A stretch of DNA of 64,000 nucleotides from Nocardia sp. alder85J (GTDB lineage: Bacteria > Actinomycetota > Actinomycetes > Mycobacteriales > Mycobacteriaceae). The stretch covers positions 62,001-126,000 of the forward strand of contig NZ_JAIUCZ020000013.1 of assembly GCF_020176955.2 (NCBI RefSeq), given 5' to 3'. The notes below the pieces were generated by a model. The model searched no databases, was not told the DNA's origin, and was given only the letters and a program-made list of their open reading frames with translations. The position numbers and the translations under genes were made by a program. This document shows, piece by piece, positions 40,191-49,312 of this stretch; within the stretch, counting starts at the first letter, position 1; each line of letters begins with the position of its first letter.

Positions 40191-40523
40191 ATGGCGAAAA
40201 AGATTGTTGTCGAGTTGCTCGATGATTTCGACGGTGAGTCGCAGGCCGCGGAAACAGTGGTGTTCGGAATCGACAGCGTGACCTACGAGATCGACCTCAG
40301 TATGACCAATGCCGAGCGGCTGCGCGGTCTGTTCGAGCAGTGGGCGCCGCACGCGCGCAAGCTGGGGCGGGCGCCGAAGAGCAAGGATGTGCCGCAGCCG
40401 GCGGGCCGCCGGGCGGATACGGCGGCGATCCGGGAGTGGGCCCGGAAGAACGGGCACCCGATTCCGTCGCGGGGCCGGCTGCACAGCGACATCATCCGGG
40501 CCTACCAGACGGCCAACGCCTGA
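40191..40523 (+). CDS. lsr2: Lsr2 nucleoid-associated protein (xenogeneic silencer)
   Basis: This 110-residue H-NS-like protein of actinobacteria has the N-terminal dimerisation domain MAKKIVVELLDDFDGESQAAETVVFGIDSVTYEIDL. A flexible linker and a C-terminal DNA-binding domain (IREWARKNGHPIPSRGRLHSDIIRAYQ) follow. The RGR loop that enters AT-rich minor grooves is present. It stands alone beside decayed genes, so it may be a second Lsr2 paralogue rather than the core copy. AAGGGG lies about eight bases upstream of the ATG. Confidence 0.93.
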   Translation: MAKKIVVELLDDFDGESQAAETVVFGIDSVTYEIDLSMTNAERLRGLFEQWAPHARKLGRAPKSKDVPQPAGRRADTAAIREWARKNGHPIPSRGRLHSDIIRAYQTANA

Positions 40524-40666
40524 TCCGGCCGGTAGCCGGTGCAATGCGGTGTGAGCGACGAATGGGCAAGCGCCACACGGTATTTGCACAACGCAGCTGT
40601 TGAGCCTGCTCTCGTGGCGGGCGCAACAGCGCTACCGGGGGCGGACCCGCGCGGCGGGCTGCCCGA

Positions 40667-41320
40667 TCAGTCGTGCCCGGCCCACACCTCCAGCGGAATC
40701 GCCCCGGTCGCACGGCCATCGGGGCCGAGCAGCCGGCCCGCATGTTCGACCACGCGCAACGTCACCGAGCGATCGACCACCCGGGCGGCGGCGCGTCGAG
40801 ACATCTCCTGCTCGAATTCCAGGACGTCCCCGGCATTGCGCAGCCGGGCCGTCACGGCCGGATTCTGCGGCCCGGTCACCGCCGGCACCCTGCGGCATTC
40901 GGATAATTCGGCGATCGCCCGGCCGACGGTGTCCATGTCCAGCGGCGGCACATCCAGCCAGAACGTGGCGGCGATCTCGTTCCCGGAGACGCTGCGGGCC
41001 GGATCCAGCCGGACCGCCATGGCGCCGCTGCCGAGCGGCCGGTCCAGGCGGCGGCGCACGGTGTTCACGCTGACCCCGAGATCCTGTGCCGGCTCGGTCG
41101 CCGACCGCCGTCCGTCGGTGCTGAGATTCACCACCAGCCGCTGATCCCACTCGGTCGATTCCGGCGCCGGCTCACCCGCGGTGGTCCGGCTCAGCGCGGC
41201 CGGCCGCCGCTGCTGTTCACGGCCGGGATCGGCGATGCCGAGTCCCGCTCCGCCATGATCGAAAAGACTGACGCGGCCCGGGTCCGGGTGCTGTGGCCGC
41301 CGATGGCTACCGCGCGGCAA
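40667..41320 (-). pseudogene. AsnC/Lrp-type regulator, C-terminal half only
   Basis: The readable part from STEWDQRLVVNLSTDGRR onward looks like the second half of a two-domain actinobacterial AsnC/Lrp protein. It has an HTH (ATEPAQDLGVSVNTVRRRLDRPL) and a ligand-type region ending SVTLRVVEHAGRLLGPDGR then PLEVW. The first HTH and its ligand domain are absent. The upstream 55 residues have no family features, so the true start is unclear. I read it as a 5'-truncated remnant; a functional short form cannot be excluded. Confidence 0.5.
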
Positions 41321-41388
41321 ACAATGGTACCAACAGGTTTCGTCGGCGTATCGCAGCCGTGCCCGGTGCTACTTCCAGGTTAAGTTAT

Positions 41389-41452
41389 GGGATCCCAAAA
41401 CCCCTTCGGTTGACAGCGGATCCGGGCGAACCCAGGCTGTCTACGGGATCCC
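41389..41452 (+). promoter_or_regulatory. ABC/hydantoinase operon promoter with two GntR-type operators
   Basis: TGGGATCCCA-type palindromes (GGGATCCC core) lie at 41389-41396 and 41445-41452, 56 bp apart. A TTGACA -35 (41410-41415) and CAGGCT -10 (41433-41438), 17 bp apart, sit between them. TGG-N4-CCA dyads are typical of FCD-type GntR proteins, and such a gene is in the operon. The layout suggests repression by looping. Confidence 0.7.
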
Positions 41453-41547
41453 ATATTCGAGGATTTCCGGGGTATCGCGGAAGGCGTCACGATGAGCAGA
41501 GCGGTCCGTCACCGAGCTCCGAAGGTAAGCGACAACAAGGAAATCCG

Positions 41548-42636
41548 ATGATCGGCAAAGTGAATCCGCACATCTTCGATCGGCCCGTCTCCCGTCGGGG
41601 TCTGCTGGTTCGTGGGGCACAGGGCCTTTCGGCCATCGCCGTGGCGGGCGGCGTGGGCAGCGCCCTCGCGGCCTGCTCGTCGTCGAGCAGTTCGGGTACG
41701 ACAGCGGGCGGCCTGACCAAGGCCGCCGTCCAGTTCTGCTACCTCCAGAACGTGCAGTTCGCGGGCAGCTACTTCGCGACGACGAAGGGCTACTACAAGG
41801 CGGCCGGCCTCGAGGTCACGCTGCTGCCCGGCGGCCCGAGCCTGGCTCCCGAGCCGATCGTGCTGTCCGGCAAGGCCAATGTGGCCATCGGTCACACCGC
41901 CGAGGTCGTCTCGGCGATCAACAACGGGGCCAAGCTGACGATCATCGGCGCCTGCTTCCAGAAGAACCCGACCTGCATCCTGTCGCTGGCCGGGAATCCC
42001 ATCACCAAGCCGACCGACATGTACGGCAAGAAGATCGGCGTCAGCGACACCAACGCACCGATCTGGAAGTCCTTCGTCAAGGCCAACAGCCTGGACGAAT
42101 CCAAGATCACCGTGGTCACCGTCGGCTTCGACGTCACCTCCGTGGCCACCAAGGAGATCGACGGGATCGTGGCGTTCGCCGCGAACGAGCCCACCATCTT
42201 GAAACTGAAGGGGCTCGATCCGGTCACCATGCTGCTCGGCGATTTCAACTATCCGCTGCTCGAGGACCTCTACATGGCCAAGAGCGCCGATCTCGAGGAT
42301 CCCGCGAAGATGAAGACGCTGGTCGGCCTCATGAAAGCCGAGTCGCTGGGCTGGGCCGACGTGGTCGCCGATCCCGACGCCGCGGCCACCCTGACGGTCG
42401 ACACCTTCGGCAAGACGCTGGGACTCGATCCGGCCCAGCAGAAACTCGACGCCGGCATCCAGAACACCTTCGTCGCCGACGCCGACACCAAGGCCCACGG
42501 CCTGTTCTGGATGACCGACGAGAAGATCGCCGGGACGATCAAATCGCTCGCGCTCGGCGGCGTGACGGCGACCCCGGCCATGTTCAGCACCAAGGTCCTC
42601 GAGCAGGTCTATCAGGGCAGGAACGTGCCCGCGTGA
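41548..42636 (+). CDS. ABC transporter substrate-binding lipoprotein (NMT1/THI5/SsuA-like)
   Basis: This 362-residue protein has a combined Tat/lipoprotein leader (SRRGLLVRGAQGLSAIAVAGG, lipobox ALAAC). A periplasmic-binding domain of the NMT1/SsuA type follows (VQFAGSYFATTKGYYKAAGLEVTLLPGG, then GKANVAIGHTAEVVSAI). Such proteins bind sulfonates, pyrimidine precursors, thiamine precursors or hydantoins. It opens a five-gene operon ending in a hydantoinase/dihydropyrimidinase, so a pyrimidine or hydantoin ligand is likely. Confidence 0.93.
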   Translation: MIGKVNPHIFDRPVSRRGLLVRGAQGLSAIAVAGGVGSALAACSSSSSSGTTAGGLTKAAVQFCYLQNVQFAGSYFATTKGYYKAAGLEVTLLPGGPSLAPEPIVLSGKANVAIGHTAEVVSAINNGAKLTIIGACFQKNPTCILSLAGNPITKPTDMYGKKIGVSDTNAPIWKSFVKANSLDESKITVVTVGFDVTSVATKEIDGIVAFAANEPTILKLKGLDPVTMLLGDFNYPLLEDLYMAKSADLEDPAKMKTLVGLMKAESLGWADVVADPDAAATLTVDTFGKTLGLDPAQQKLDAGIQNTFVADADTKAHGLFWMTDEKIAGTIKSLALGGVTATPAMFSTKVLEQVYQGRNVPA

Positions 42637-43451
42637 GCACCGATCGGTCGACGGTCGCCGCGCCCGCGCGCGGCGGCCTGATGCTCGAGAACGTGTCCAA
42701 GACCTACGGCCACGGGAGCAAGGCGCTGCTCGCGCTGCAACCGACCTCGCTGCGCATGCCCGTGGGGAGCTTCACCGCGCTGCTGGGCCCCTCGGGCTGC
42801 GGCAAGTCGACCCTGCTCCGCCTGCTCGGCGACCTCGAAATCCCCAGCGCCGGAACCATCCAGGTCAACGGTGTCAGCCCGGCACAATTGCGGCGCGAGC
42901 ACAAAACCGGTGTGGCCTTTCAGGATTCGGCGTTGCTGCCGTGGCGCAGCGTGGAACGCAACATCGGGCTGCCGCTGGAACTCGCCGGGCGCGGACACGA
43001 CGGCGAGTCGATCCAGGACCTGATCGAGCTGGTCGGGCTCGGCGGTTTCGAGAAGGCCAAGCCGAGCCAGCTCTCCGGCGGTATGCGGCAACGGGTCGCG
43101 ATCGCGCGCGCACTGGTGCTCAAACCGCACCTGCTGTTGCTGGACGAGCCCTTCGGCGCACTCGACGAGATGATGCGCCAGCGGCTCAACATCGAATTGC
43201 AGCGGATCTGGATGCAGCGCGCCACCACCACACTGCTGGTCACCCATTCGATCCAGGAGGCCGCGTTCCTCGCCGACACGGTCGTGGTGATGAGTCCGCG
43301 ACCGGGCCGCATCCTCGAGGAGATACCGATCCCGTTCGAACGTCCGCGCACCACGGAACTGTTGTCCTCCAGCGACTTCCACGCGATCTGCGATCGCCTC
43401 GCCCGGGTGCTGTTCGGTGGCGGCGCCGAGATGGATACGAGCGCCGCATGA
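42633..43451 (+). CDS. ABC transporter ATP-binding protein
   Basis: This 272-residue ATPase overlaps the preceding stop as GTGA. It has Walker A GPSGCGKSTL, Q-loop VAFQDSALLPW, signature LSGGMRQRVAIARAL, Walker B LLLLDEPFGALDE, and the H-loop in LVTHSIQEAAFLAD. It belongs to the SsuB/TauB-type nitrate/sulfonate/taurine group. It energises the fused permease downstream. Confidence 0.95.
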   Translation: MSTDRSTVAAPARGGLMLENVSKTYGHGSKALLALQPTSLRMPVGSFTALLGPSGCGKSTLLRLLGDLEIPSAGTIQVNGVSPAQLRREHKTGVAFQDSALLPWRSVERNIGLPLELAGRGHDGESIQDLIELVGLGGFEKAKPSQLSGGMRQRVAIARALVLKPHLLLLDEPFGALDEMMRQRLNIELQRIWMQRATTTLLVTHSIQEAAFLADTVVVMSPRPGRILEEIPIPFERPRTTELLSSSDFHAICDRLARVLFGGGAEMDTSAA

Positions 43452-45070
43452 CCACCGTGGAGCGTTCGTTGCCGGTCGCGAGCGCGCGACCGAATCTGCT
43501 GCGGGAGATGAGCCATCGCGGCCGCAGACTGATCGGCCACGTGGCGGTCGTGGTCGCCGTCCTGCTGGCGTGGCAGTTGCTCGCCGTCACCGTGTTCGCG
43601 GGCCGGTTCGTGGTCCCGTCGCCGACCTCGGTGTGGTCGACGATCGTCGCGGACGGCTTCTACGTCCACGACGCGGCCTCGACACTGGCGATCTCGTGGA
43701 AGGGCTGGCTGCTCGGGAACGGGATCGCCCTGATCCTCGCCGCCGTCTGCCTGCTGCTGCCGGTCGCGGAATCGGGCCTGATGGCGCTGGGCGTCGCGAC
43801 CTACTGCGTACCGACCATCGCGGTCGGGCCGCTGCTGGTCGTGCTGTACGACGTGGCCGGGGCGAAGATGGTCATGTCGGCGCTGTCGGTCTTCTTCGTC
43901 ACCCTGACCGCGGCGGTGTCCGGACTGCGCGCGGCCTCACCCACCACCTTGCAGGTGGTCACCGCGTTCGGCGGCGGCCGCTGGGCCCAGTTGGTCAAGG
44001 TCCGGCTGCGGGCGGGTATCCCGCTGCTGGCCGGCGGTCTGAGCGTGTCCGCGCCCGCGGCGATCCTGGGCACCATGATCGGCGACTACCTGGGCGGGCA
44101 GGACGGCCTGGGCGTGATCATGCTCCAGGCGCAGCAGCAACTGGCCGTCGAACGGACCTGGGGTATCGCGGTCGTGAGCGCCGCGATCTGCGGCGCGGCC
44201 TTCGCCGTCACCGCTCTGCTGGCCCGGCTCGCCGGTGCCGATGTCGAAGCCCCGCTGGATTCCGGTCTGACCACCTCCCGGCGCCACCGCGGCCGATCGG
44301 TGACGGCCGGGCTCGCCGCCGCGAAACTCGTCGCCGCGGTGGCGGCCTGCCTGGTGGTCTGGCAACTGCTGGTCGCCACCAGCGGACTCGACAGCTACTT
44401 CGTCAAGACACCCGGCGACACCTGGCACTACCTGTTCAGCGCTCCCGGTTCGAGCGCGCACCGCGGCCTGCTGCTGGGCCACCTCGGTCAGACCCTGGCC
44501 GACGCCGGGCTGGGCTGGGCGGCCGGCACCGTCCTGGCTGTCGTGGCGGCGATCGCCATCGTGCTGATCCCGCCCGCCGAGGCGGCCGTGATGCCGTTCG
44601 TGGTGGTGCTGCGCTCGGTCCCCCTGATCGCGATGTGCCCGCTGCTCGGGCTGGTGTTCGGCCGCGGCGTCCTGGGTGTCACCGTCATCGCGGGCATCGT
44701 CACCTTCGTGCCCTCCCTGGTCACCATCGTCGGCGGGCTGCGCGCGGCGCCGTCGGCGGCGATGGACATCGTGCACTGTAGCGGCGGGCAGCGGTGGTCG
44801 ATCCTGGCCAAGGTCCGCGTCCCCTTCGCGACAGCGGCCCTGTTCGCCGCCGCCAAGATCTCGATGCCGGGCGCGATCCTGGGTGCGGTACTGGCCGAAT
44901 GGCTCATCACCGCACGGGGGCTCGGCAAGGCCATGTCCTACGACATCATCTCCAGCGATTTCAACGACCTGTTCGCGTCGATCGCGGCGCTGCTGGCGGT
45001 CTCGCTGGGTCTGTACGCACTGGTCGCCGCACTGGAAACCGTGGTCCGCAACAGCGGCCGCGGAATCTGA
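43448..45070 (+). CDS. ABC transporter permease, two fused permease domains
   Basis: This 540-residue membrane protein overlaps the ATPase gene as ATGA. It consists of two tandem BPD-transporter (SsuC-type) domains. The first, about residues 25-260, has the coupling EAA-type loop RAASPTTLQVVTAFGGGRWAQLVKVRLRAGIP. The second, about 290-535, has RAAPSAAMDIVHCSGGQRWSILAKVRVPFATAALF. Normally two separate subunits dimerise; here one polypeptide provides both halves, and they are quite diverged. Confidence 0.92.
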   Translation: MTTVERSLPVASARPNLLREMSHRGRRLIGHVAVVVAVLLAWQLLAVTVFAGRFVVPSPTSVWSTIVADGFYVHDAASTLAISWKGWLLGNGIALILAAVCLLLPVAESGLMALGVATYCVPTIAVGPLLVVLYDVAGAKMVMSALSVFFVTLTAAVSGLRAASPTTLQVVTAFGGGRWAQLVKVRLRAGIPLLAGGLSVSAPAAILGTMIGDYLGGQDGLGVIMLQAQQQLAVERTWGIAVVSAAICGAAFAVTALLARLAGADVEAPLDSGLTTSRRHRGRSVTAGLAAAKLVAAVAACLVVWQLLVATSGLDSYFVKTPGDTWHYLFSAPGSSAHRGLLLGHLGQTLADAGLGWAAGTVLAVVAAIAIVLIPPAEAAVMPFVVVLRSVPLIAMCPLLGLVFGRGVLGVTVIAGIVTFVPSLVTIVGGLRAAPSAAMDIVHCSGGQRWSILAKVRVPFATAALFAAAKISMPGAILGAVLAEWLITARGLGKAMSYDIISSDFNDLFASIAALLAVSLGLYALVAALETVVRNSGRGI

Positions 45071-45101
45071 CACCGACATTTCGCGGGAGGAGGGAGCCGA
45101 T

Positions 45102-45821
45102 ATGCCGGGCCCGATACTGGACAATGTGACAGGCCGACCACTCGAGGTGCCCACGGGCCGCCCGCTGCGGGAATTCATCCACGACCGCATCCGTGACCGG
45201 ATCTGCGACGGCACCTATCCGCCGGGCACCCGCCTGGTGGAACGGGACCTGGCCGCGGACTTCGAGGTCTCCCGGCTGCCGGTACGCGAAGCGCTGCGCA
45301 TGCTCGACACCGAGGGTTTCGTGGAGATGCTGGCCACCCGCGGCGTGATCGTGCGGCGGCTGTCGCGCACCGACGTCGAGGAACTGTTCGACGTGCGAGA
45401 AGCCCTGGAGACCATGGCCTTCCGCCGCGCCGCCGAACGGGCCACCAAGGGCGACATCCGCAAACTCGAGGCCCTGGTCCGGAAAGCGGAGCGCGCGTTG
45501 CGATCCGGCGACCGCGACACCCTCTATGCCAGCAACATCGAATTCCACGATCTGGTCCCGCAGATGGCCCGCAACAAGGTGCTCGTCGGCATGCTGGAAC
45601 CGATCGAGGGCCGACTGCACTGGATCAACCTGCAGAACGACGAACCCGAGACCCTGTGGGCCGAACACCGGATCATGGTGGACGCCTTGATCAGTGGCTC
45701 GGTCGAACTGTCCCAGCAGCTGTCCCACGAACACATCGCCGTGAACCGCGCGCGAGTGCTGAACCATCTGTTCGGCACCACCCGCACCCGTCCGGACCCC
45801 GAACCCAGGACCTCACGATGA
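45102..45821 (+). CDS. GntR-family regulator (FCD type)
   Basis: This 239-residue protein starts at ATG 45102 behind GGGAGGAGGGAG. The winged helix is REFIHDRIRDRICDGTYPPGTRLVERDLAADFEVSRLPVREALRML. The FCD domain has metal-binding candidates EFHDLV and WAEHRIMVDALISG, with late HEHIAVNR. It lies inside the operon it probably controls through the two GGGATCCC sites upstream of 41548. Confidence 0.93.
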   Translation: MPGPILDNVTGRPLEVPTGRPLREFIHDRIRDRICDGTYPPGTRLVERDLAADFEVSRLPVREALRMLDTEGFVEMLATRGVIVRRLSRTDVEELFDVREALETMAFRRAAERATKGDIRKLEALVRKAERALRSGDRDTLYASNIEFHDLVPQMARNKVLVGMLEPIEGRLHWINLQNDEPETLWAEHRIMVDALISGSVELSQQLSHEHIAVNRARVLNHLFGTTRTRPDPEPRTSR

Positions 45822-47206
45822 CGACGACCGTGATCCGCGGCGGCACCGTCGTGACCCCCACCCAGCGTTTCGCCGCGGACCTCTACCTCCGCGACGGGAC
45901 GATCGTCGCGGTGGGCGGCGACATCGACATCCCCGCCGACACCGTGATCGACGCCACCGGCTGCCTGTTGCTGCCCGGCGGCGTGGATCCCCATGTCCAC
46001 CTGGACTTCCCGTCGCTGTCGACCACCACCGCCGACGACTCCCATTCGGGTACCGCAGCGGCCGCGCTCGGCGGCACGACGACCATCGTCAACTTCGCCC
46101 TCCAGCGCCCCGCCGAGCCCCTGCCCGCGGCCTTGGAACGATCGCTGGCCCAGGCCGAGGGCCGGGCGGTCGTCGACTACGGATTCCACGTCGTGGTCCG
46201 CGATCTCGGCGGCGACCGGGTCCGCGACATCGACGAGATCGTGGCCGCCGGCGCCAGCAGCATCAAACTGTTCATGGCCTACCCCGGCGAACTGATGGTC
46301 GACGACGCCACCCTGCTGCGTGCCATGGAACGCATGTCCGCGGCCGGCGGCCTCACCATGGTGCACGCCGAAAACGGTTCCGCCATCGACGTTCTCACCC
46401 AGCGAGCACTGCGGGCCGGCCACACCTCCCCGCAATGGCACGGCAAGACCCGCCCCACCATCCTGGAGGCCGAAGCCGTGCATCGCGCCACGGTCCTGGC
46501 CGAACTGGTCGAAGCCCCCACCTATTTCGTGCACATCAGCTGCGAGGAGGCCCTCGCCGAGGTGGCGGCGGCGAAGGCCGAAGGCTTGCAGATCCACGCC
46601 GAAACCTGCCCCCACTACCTCACTCTCGACAGCTCCGTCTACGACGGCGACTCCTTCGAGATCGCCAGATACGTCATGACACCCCCACTGCGCGACCCGC
46701 ACCACCAGGACCGCCTGTGGCACGGCATCCGCCGCGGCGACGTGGACGTCGTCTCCACCGACCACTGCCCGTTCTGCATGGTCGGTCAGAAGGACGCCGG
46801 CGCCGACAACTTCCTGAAGATCCCCAACGGCGTCGGCGGCGTCGAATACCGCCTCCTGCTCCTGTTCGACCGTGGCGTGCGACAAGGCCGCATCACCGTG
46901 GAACAACTGGTCGCCATCACCGCCGCGAACCCCGCGAAACTCTTCGGCCTGTTCCCCCGCAAAGGCAGCCTGATGGTGGGATCCGACGCCGACATCGTGA
47001 TTCTGGACCCGGACGGCGAAACCCACCTATCGATCGACACGTCGCCGTCCAAGGTCGACTACAGCCTCTACGAAGGCTGGACGGTCGCCGGCGCGATCGA
47101 ATACGTCCTCAGCCGCGGCACCCCGGTCGTCACGAAGGGAGTGGTCGGAGACCACCGCGGCCACGGCCGCTACATCCCCCGCGGCCCCACCGCACCCACC
47201 CCGTGA
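45818..47206 (+). CDS. hydA: Dihydropyrimidinase / D-hydantoinase
   Basis: This 462-residue cyclic amidohydrolase overlaps the GntR stop as ATGA. Binuclear metal-site motifs are PGGVDPHVHLDF, the carboxylated lysine in ASSIKLFMAYPGELMVDD, HAENG, FVHISCEEAL and VVSTDHCPF. It hydrolyses dihydrouracil, dihydrothymine or 5-substituted hydantoins to N-carbamoyl amino acids. No beta-ureidopropionase or carbamoylase is adjacent, so the next step is encoded elsewhere. Confidence 0.93.
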   Translation: MTTTVIRGGTVVTPTQRFAADLYLRDGTIVAVGGDIDIPADTVIDATGCLLLPGGVDPHVHLDFPSLSTTTADDSHSGTAAAALGGTTTIVNFALQRPAEPLPAALERSLAQAEGRAVVDYGFHVVVRDLGGDRVRDIDEIVAAGASSIKLFMAYPGELMVDDATLLRAMERMSAAGGLTMVHAENGSAIDVLTQRALRAGHTSPQWHGKTRPTILEAEAVHRATVLAELVEAPTYFVHISCEEALAEVAAAKAEGLQIHAETCPHYLTLDSSVYDGDSFEIARYVMTPPLRDPHHQDRLWHGIRRGDVDVVSTDHCPFCMVGQKDAGADNFLKIPNGVGGVEYRLLLLFDRGVRQGRITVEQLVAITAANPAKLFGLFPRKGSLMVGSDADIVILDPDGETHLSIDTSPSKVDYSLYEGWTVAGAIEYVLSRGTPVVTKGVVGDHRGHGRYIPRGPTAPTP

Positions 47207-47251
47207 CGTGTCGGCGCAGGTGGGCCGTTCGTGCCGGCGGCTCTGTGGTGC

Positions 47252-47683
47252 CTAGAACGCGGAGCCCGAGGGGGGTCGTCCGGTGCGCAGTTGCAGGGCC
47301 GGTGGCACCTGCGGGGGTTGGGGTGAGTACTGGAATCCCGGTGTGTCCAGGCCCTGGCCGCAGAAGTGGTCGACGGCTGTCGCGATGAAGTCCTCGGCCT
47401 GGGTGGGGGAGGCGCCGTCGTACAGGTGCAAGATGGTGGTTTCGATCTGGCGGCGGGACTGTGTCGCCGAGGCGCCGCTCAGGTAGTCGTGCAGGGCCCA
47501 TTGGCAGACATCCTGGCCCGCCTGATCCAGGTGTGAGTCCGGAACCTGGTTCCAGATCGGGTCGTGCCGACGCATCTGATCAGCGAATTCGCTGGAGGCG
47601 ACGGCGTAGGCGGCCACTGTCAGCGGTGCCATCGCGAGCGCGCCGCACACCATCGAACGCTTCAAGATCGAATTCATTCCCAT
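47252..47683 (-). CDS. Secreted DUF732-type protein
   Basis: This 143-residue exported protein starts at ATG 47683 (MGMNS); ATG 47677 is equally possible. The signal peptide is ILKRSMVCGALAMAPLTVAAYAVA. The mature part has paired cysteines (DVCQWALHDYL and VDHFCGQGLDTPGF) and helical segments resembling the actinobacterial DUF732 domain (small secreted, one disulfide), with a Pro-rich end. Function unknown. Confidence 0.78.
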   Translation of the reverse strand: MGMNSILKRSMVCGALAMAPLTVAAYAVASSEFADQMRRHDPIWNQVPDSHLDQAGQDVCQWALHDYLSGASATQSRRQIETTILHLYDGASPTQAEDFIATAVDHFCGQGLDTPGFQYSPQPPQVPPALQLRTGRPPSGSAF

Positions 47684-47894
47684 AGCGGGAACGGACGTTA
47701 GCACATCCGGCACCTGCCTCCGGCGTGTCGCCGATACCGAAACATATTGTGGCGCTGGTCATCCGTGCTGCATCGTCGGGTTGTGTGGGCGACGGTTGCG
47801 GCCGTTCGAGGTGAACCCGGTGGCCGGGCGCAAGTATCACCGGGTGAACAGCTGTTCGTGTCGGTCGCTCGTCCCGTGTGCAATTTCCCCCATA

Positions 47895-47942
47895 GAAGGT
47901 AATGCTAACCTAAAACGCAGGAGTTAGGTTAGCGTTACCTCG
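47895..47942 (+). promoter_or_regulatory. Two IdeR/DtxR iron boxes before the salicylate synthase gene
   Basis: GAAGGTAATGCTAACCTAA (47895-47913) and TTAGGTTAGCGTTACCTCG (47924-47942) both match the IdeR consensus TTAGGTTAGGCTAACCTAA well and are 29 bp apart. The second overlaps the ribosome binding site. Iron-loaded IdeR should block transcription, giving expression under iron starvation. Confidence 0.85.
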
Positions 47943-47951
47943 GAGGTGGCT

Positions 47952-49280
47952 ATGGCAGTGCTGGGTGAGCCGGTGCGGATTCTCGATGCGCCGGCGGCGG
48001 TTTCGGCGCTGGCCGCTGCCGGGGCGTTCGGCGACTATGTCGTCTACGAGCGGCCGGGGGAGTGGGTGTTCGCGGCCGATCCGATCGGCGGTATCGAGCT
48101 CACCGGCGACGAATTGCGGGTGCGCTGGGGTGGGCGGCACACGGCCGGTGGATGGGCGGGCAGTCCGGCGCGGGTGCTCGATCGCGCTCTCGCGGAGCTT
48201 CCGTCGGGTGGGCGGAACATCTACGGGTGGCTGGCATTCGAGTTCTGCGCGTGGTCGTTCGAGGCGGTCGCGCATGTGCCGCCGGGTGCGGTGCTGGCGC
48301 AGTTGATGGTGCCGCGGCTCGAGGTGTGGCTCGGTGCGGCGGGGGTCGAGGTGTCCGGGGCCACACCGGAGGAGGCGGACCTGATCCACGATCTGATCGA
48401 GCGGGCGCAGCGGGCCGAACTGCCGCGATCGCGTGCGGTCGATGTCAGCGTGGACCCGACCGGGTATCGGGACCGGGTGGCGACGGCGATCGGCGAGATC
48501 CGTGACGGCCGCTATCAGAAGGTGATCCTGTCGCGAAAGGTGGAGCTGCCCTTCGGGATCGACATTCCGGCCAGCTATCGGCTGGGTCGCGCGCACAACA
48601 CCCCCGCGCGCTCGTTCCTGCTGCGGCTGGGCGGGCTGGAAGCCGCCGGGTTCAGTCCCGAGCTGGTGGCGTCGGTGGATGCCGAGGCCATGGTGACCGC
48701 ACTGCCGCTGGCCGGTACCCGGGCATTCGGGCGCGGCGAGGCGGCCGATCGGGCCGCGCGCGCCGATCTGCTCACCGACCAGAAAGAGGTCGCGGAGCAT
48801 GCCATTTCGGTCCAGGCGGCCTTCGCGGAGGTGGCGGCGGTGGCCGAGCCGGGCAGCACCGCCGTCTCGGATTTCATGGCCGTGCGCGAACGGGGCAGCG
48901 TGCAACACCTGGCCTCCACGGTGCGCGGCCGGCTCGCCGCGGGCCGCGGCCCGTGGGATGCACTGGCGTCGTTGTTCCCGTCGGTCACCGCGTCCGGAAT
49001 CCCCAAACGCGGCGGCGTGGACGCGGTGTTCCGGCTCGACCACGACACGCGCGGCCTGTATTCCGGTGCGGTGGTGACGGTTTCACCGGCCGGGCAGCTC
49101 GAGGCCGCGCTGGTGCTGCGCGCGGTGTACCAGACCGCCGAGGGCGCCTGGCTGCGCGCCGGCGCGGGTATCGTCGCCGCCTCCACCCCGGACCGCGAGT
49201 TCGAGGAAACCTGCGAAAAGCTCGGCAGCATCGCGCCCTATCTGGTGGCGAGCGAGCCGGCCGCGCCGGAGTCGTTGTGA
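47952..49280 (+). CDS. mbtI: Salicylate synthase (MbtI-like)
   Basis: This 442-residue chorismate-utilising enzyme starts at ATG 47952, five bases after GGAGG. It converts chorismate via isochorismate to salicylate for mycobactin/nocobactin-type siderophores. Family motifs are YQKVILSRKVELPFGID, PALPLAGTRAFGRG-like TALPLAGTRAFG, ERGSVQHLASTVRGRL, FPSVTASGIPKRGGVDAVF and RLDHDTRGLYSGAVV. It is followed by a salicyl-AMP ligase gene and preceded by two IdeR boxes. The NRPS/PKS genes of the siderophore are not in the window, as in Nocardia where the pathway is split. Confidence 0.92.
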   Translation: MAVLGEPVRILDAPAAVSALAAAGAFGDYVVYERPGEWVFAADPIGGIELTGDELRVRWGGRHTAGGWAGSPARVLDRALAELPSGGRNIYGWLAFEFCAWSFEAVAHVPPGAVLAQLMVPRLEVWLGAAGVEVSGATPEEADLIHDLIERAQRAELPRSRAVDVSVDPTGYRDRVATAIGEIRDGRYQKVILSRKVELPFGIDIPASYRLGRAHNTPARSFLLRLGGLEAAGFSPELVASVDAEAMVTALPLAGTRAFGRGEAADRAARADLLTDQKEVAEHAISVQAAFAEVAAVAEPGSTAVSDFMAVRERGSVQHLASTVRGRLAAGRGPWDALASLFPSVTASGIPKRGGVDAVFRLDHDTRGLYSGAVVTVSPAGQLEAALVLRAVYQTAEGAWLRAGAGIVAASTPDREFEETCEKLGSIAPYLVASEPAAPESL

Positions 49281-49312
49281 AGCAAGCACATTCGTCGATC
49301 GTGAGGTAGCTC

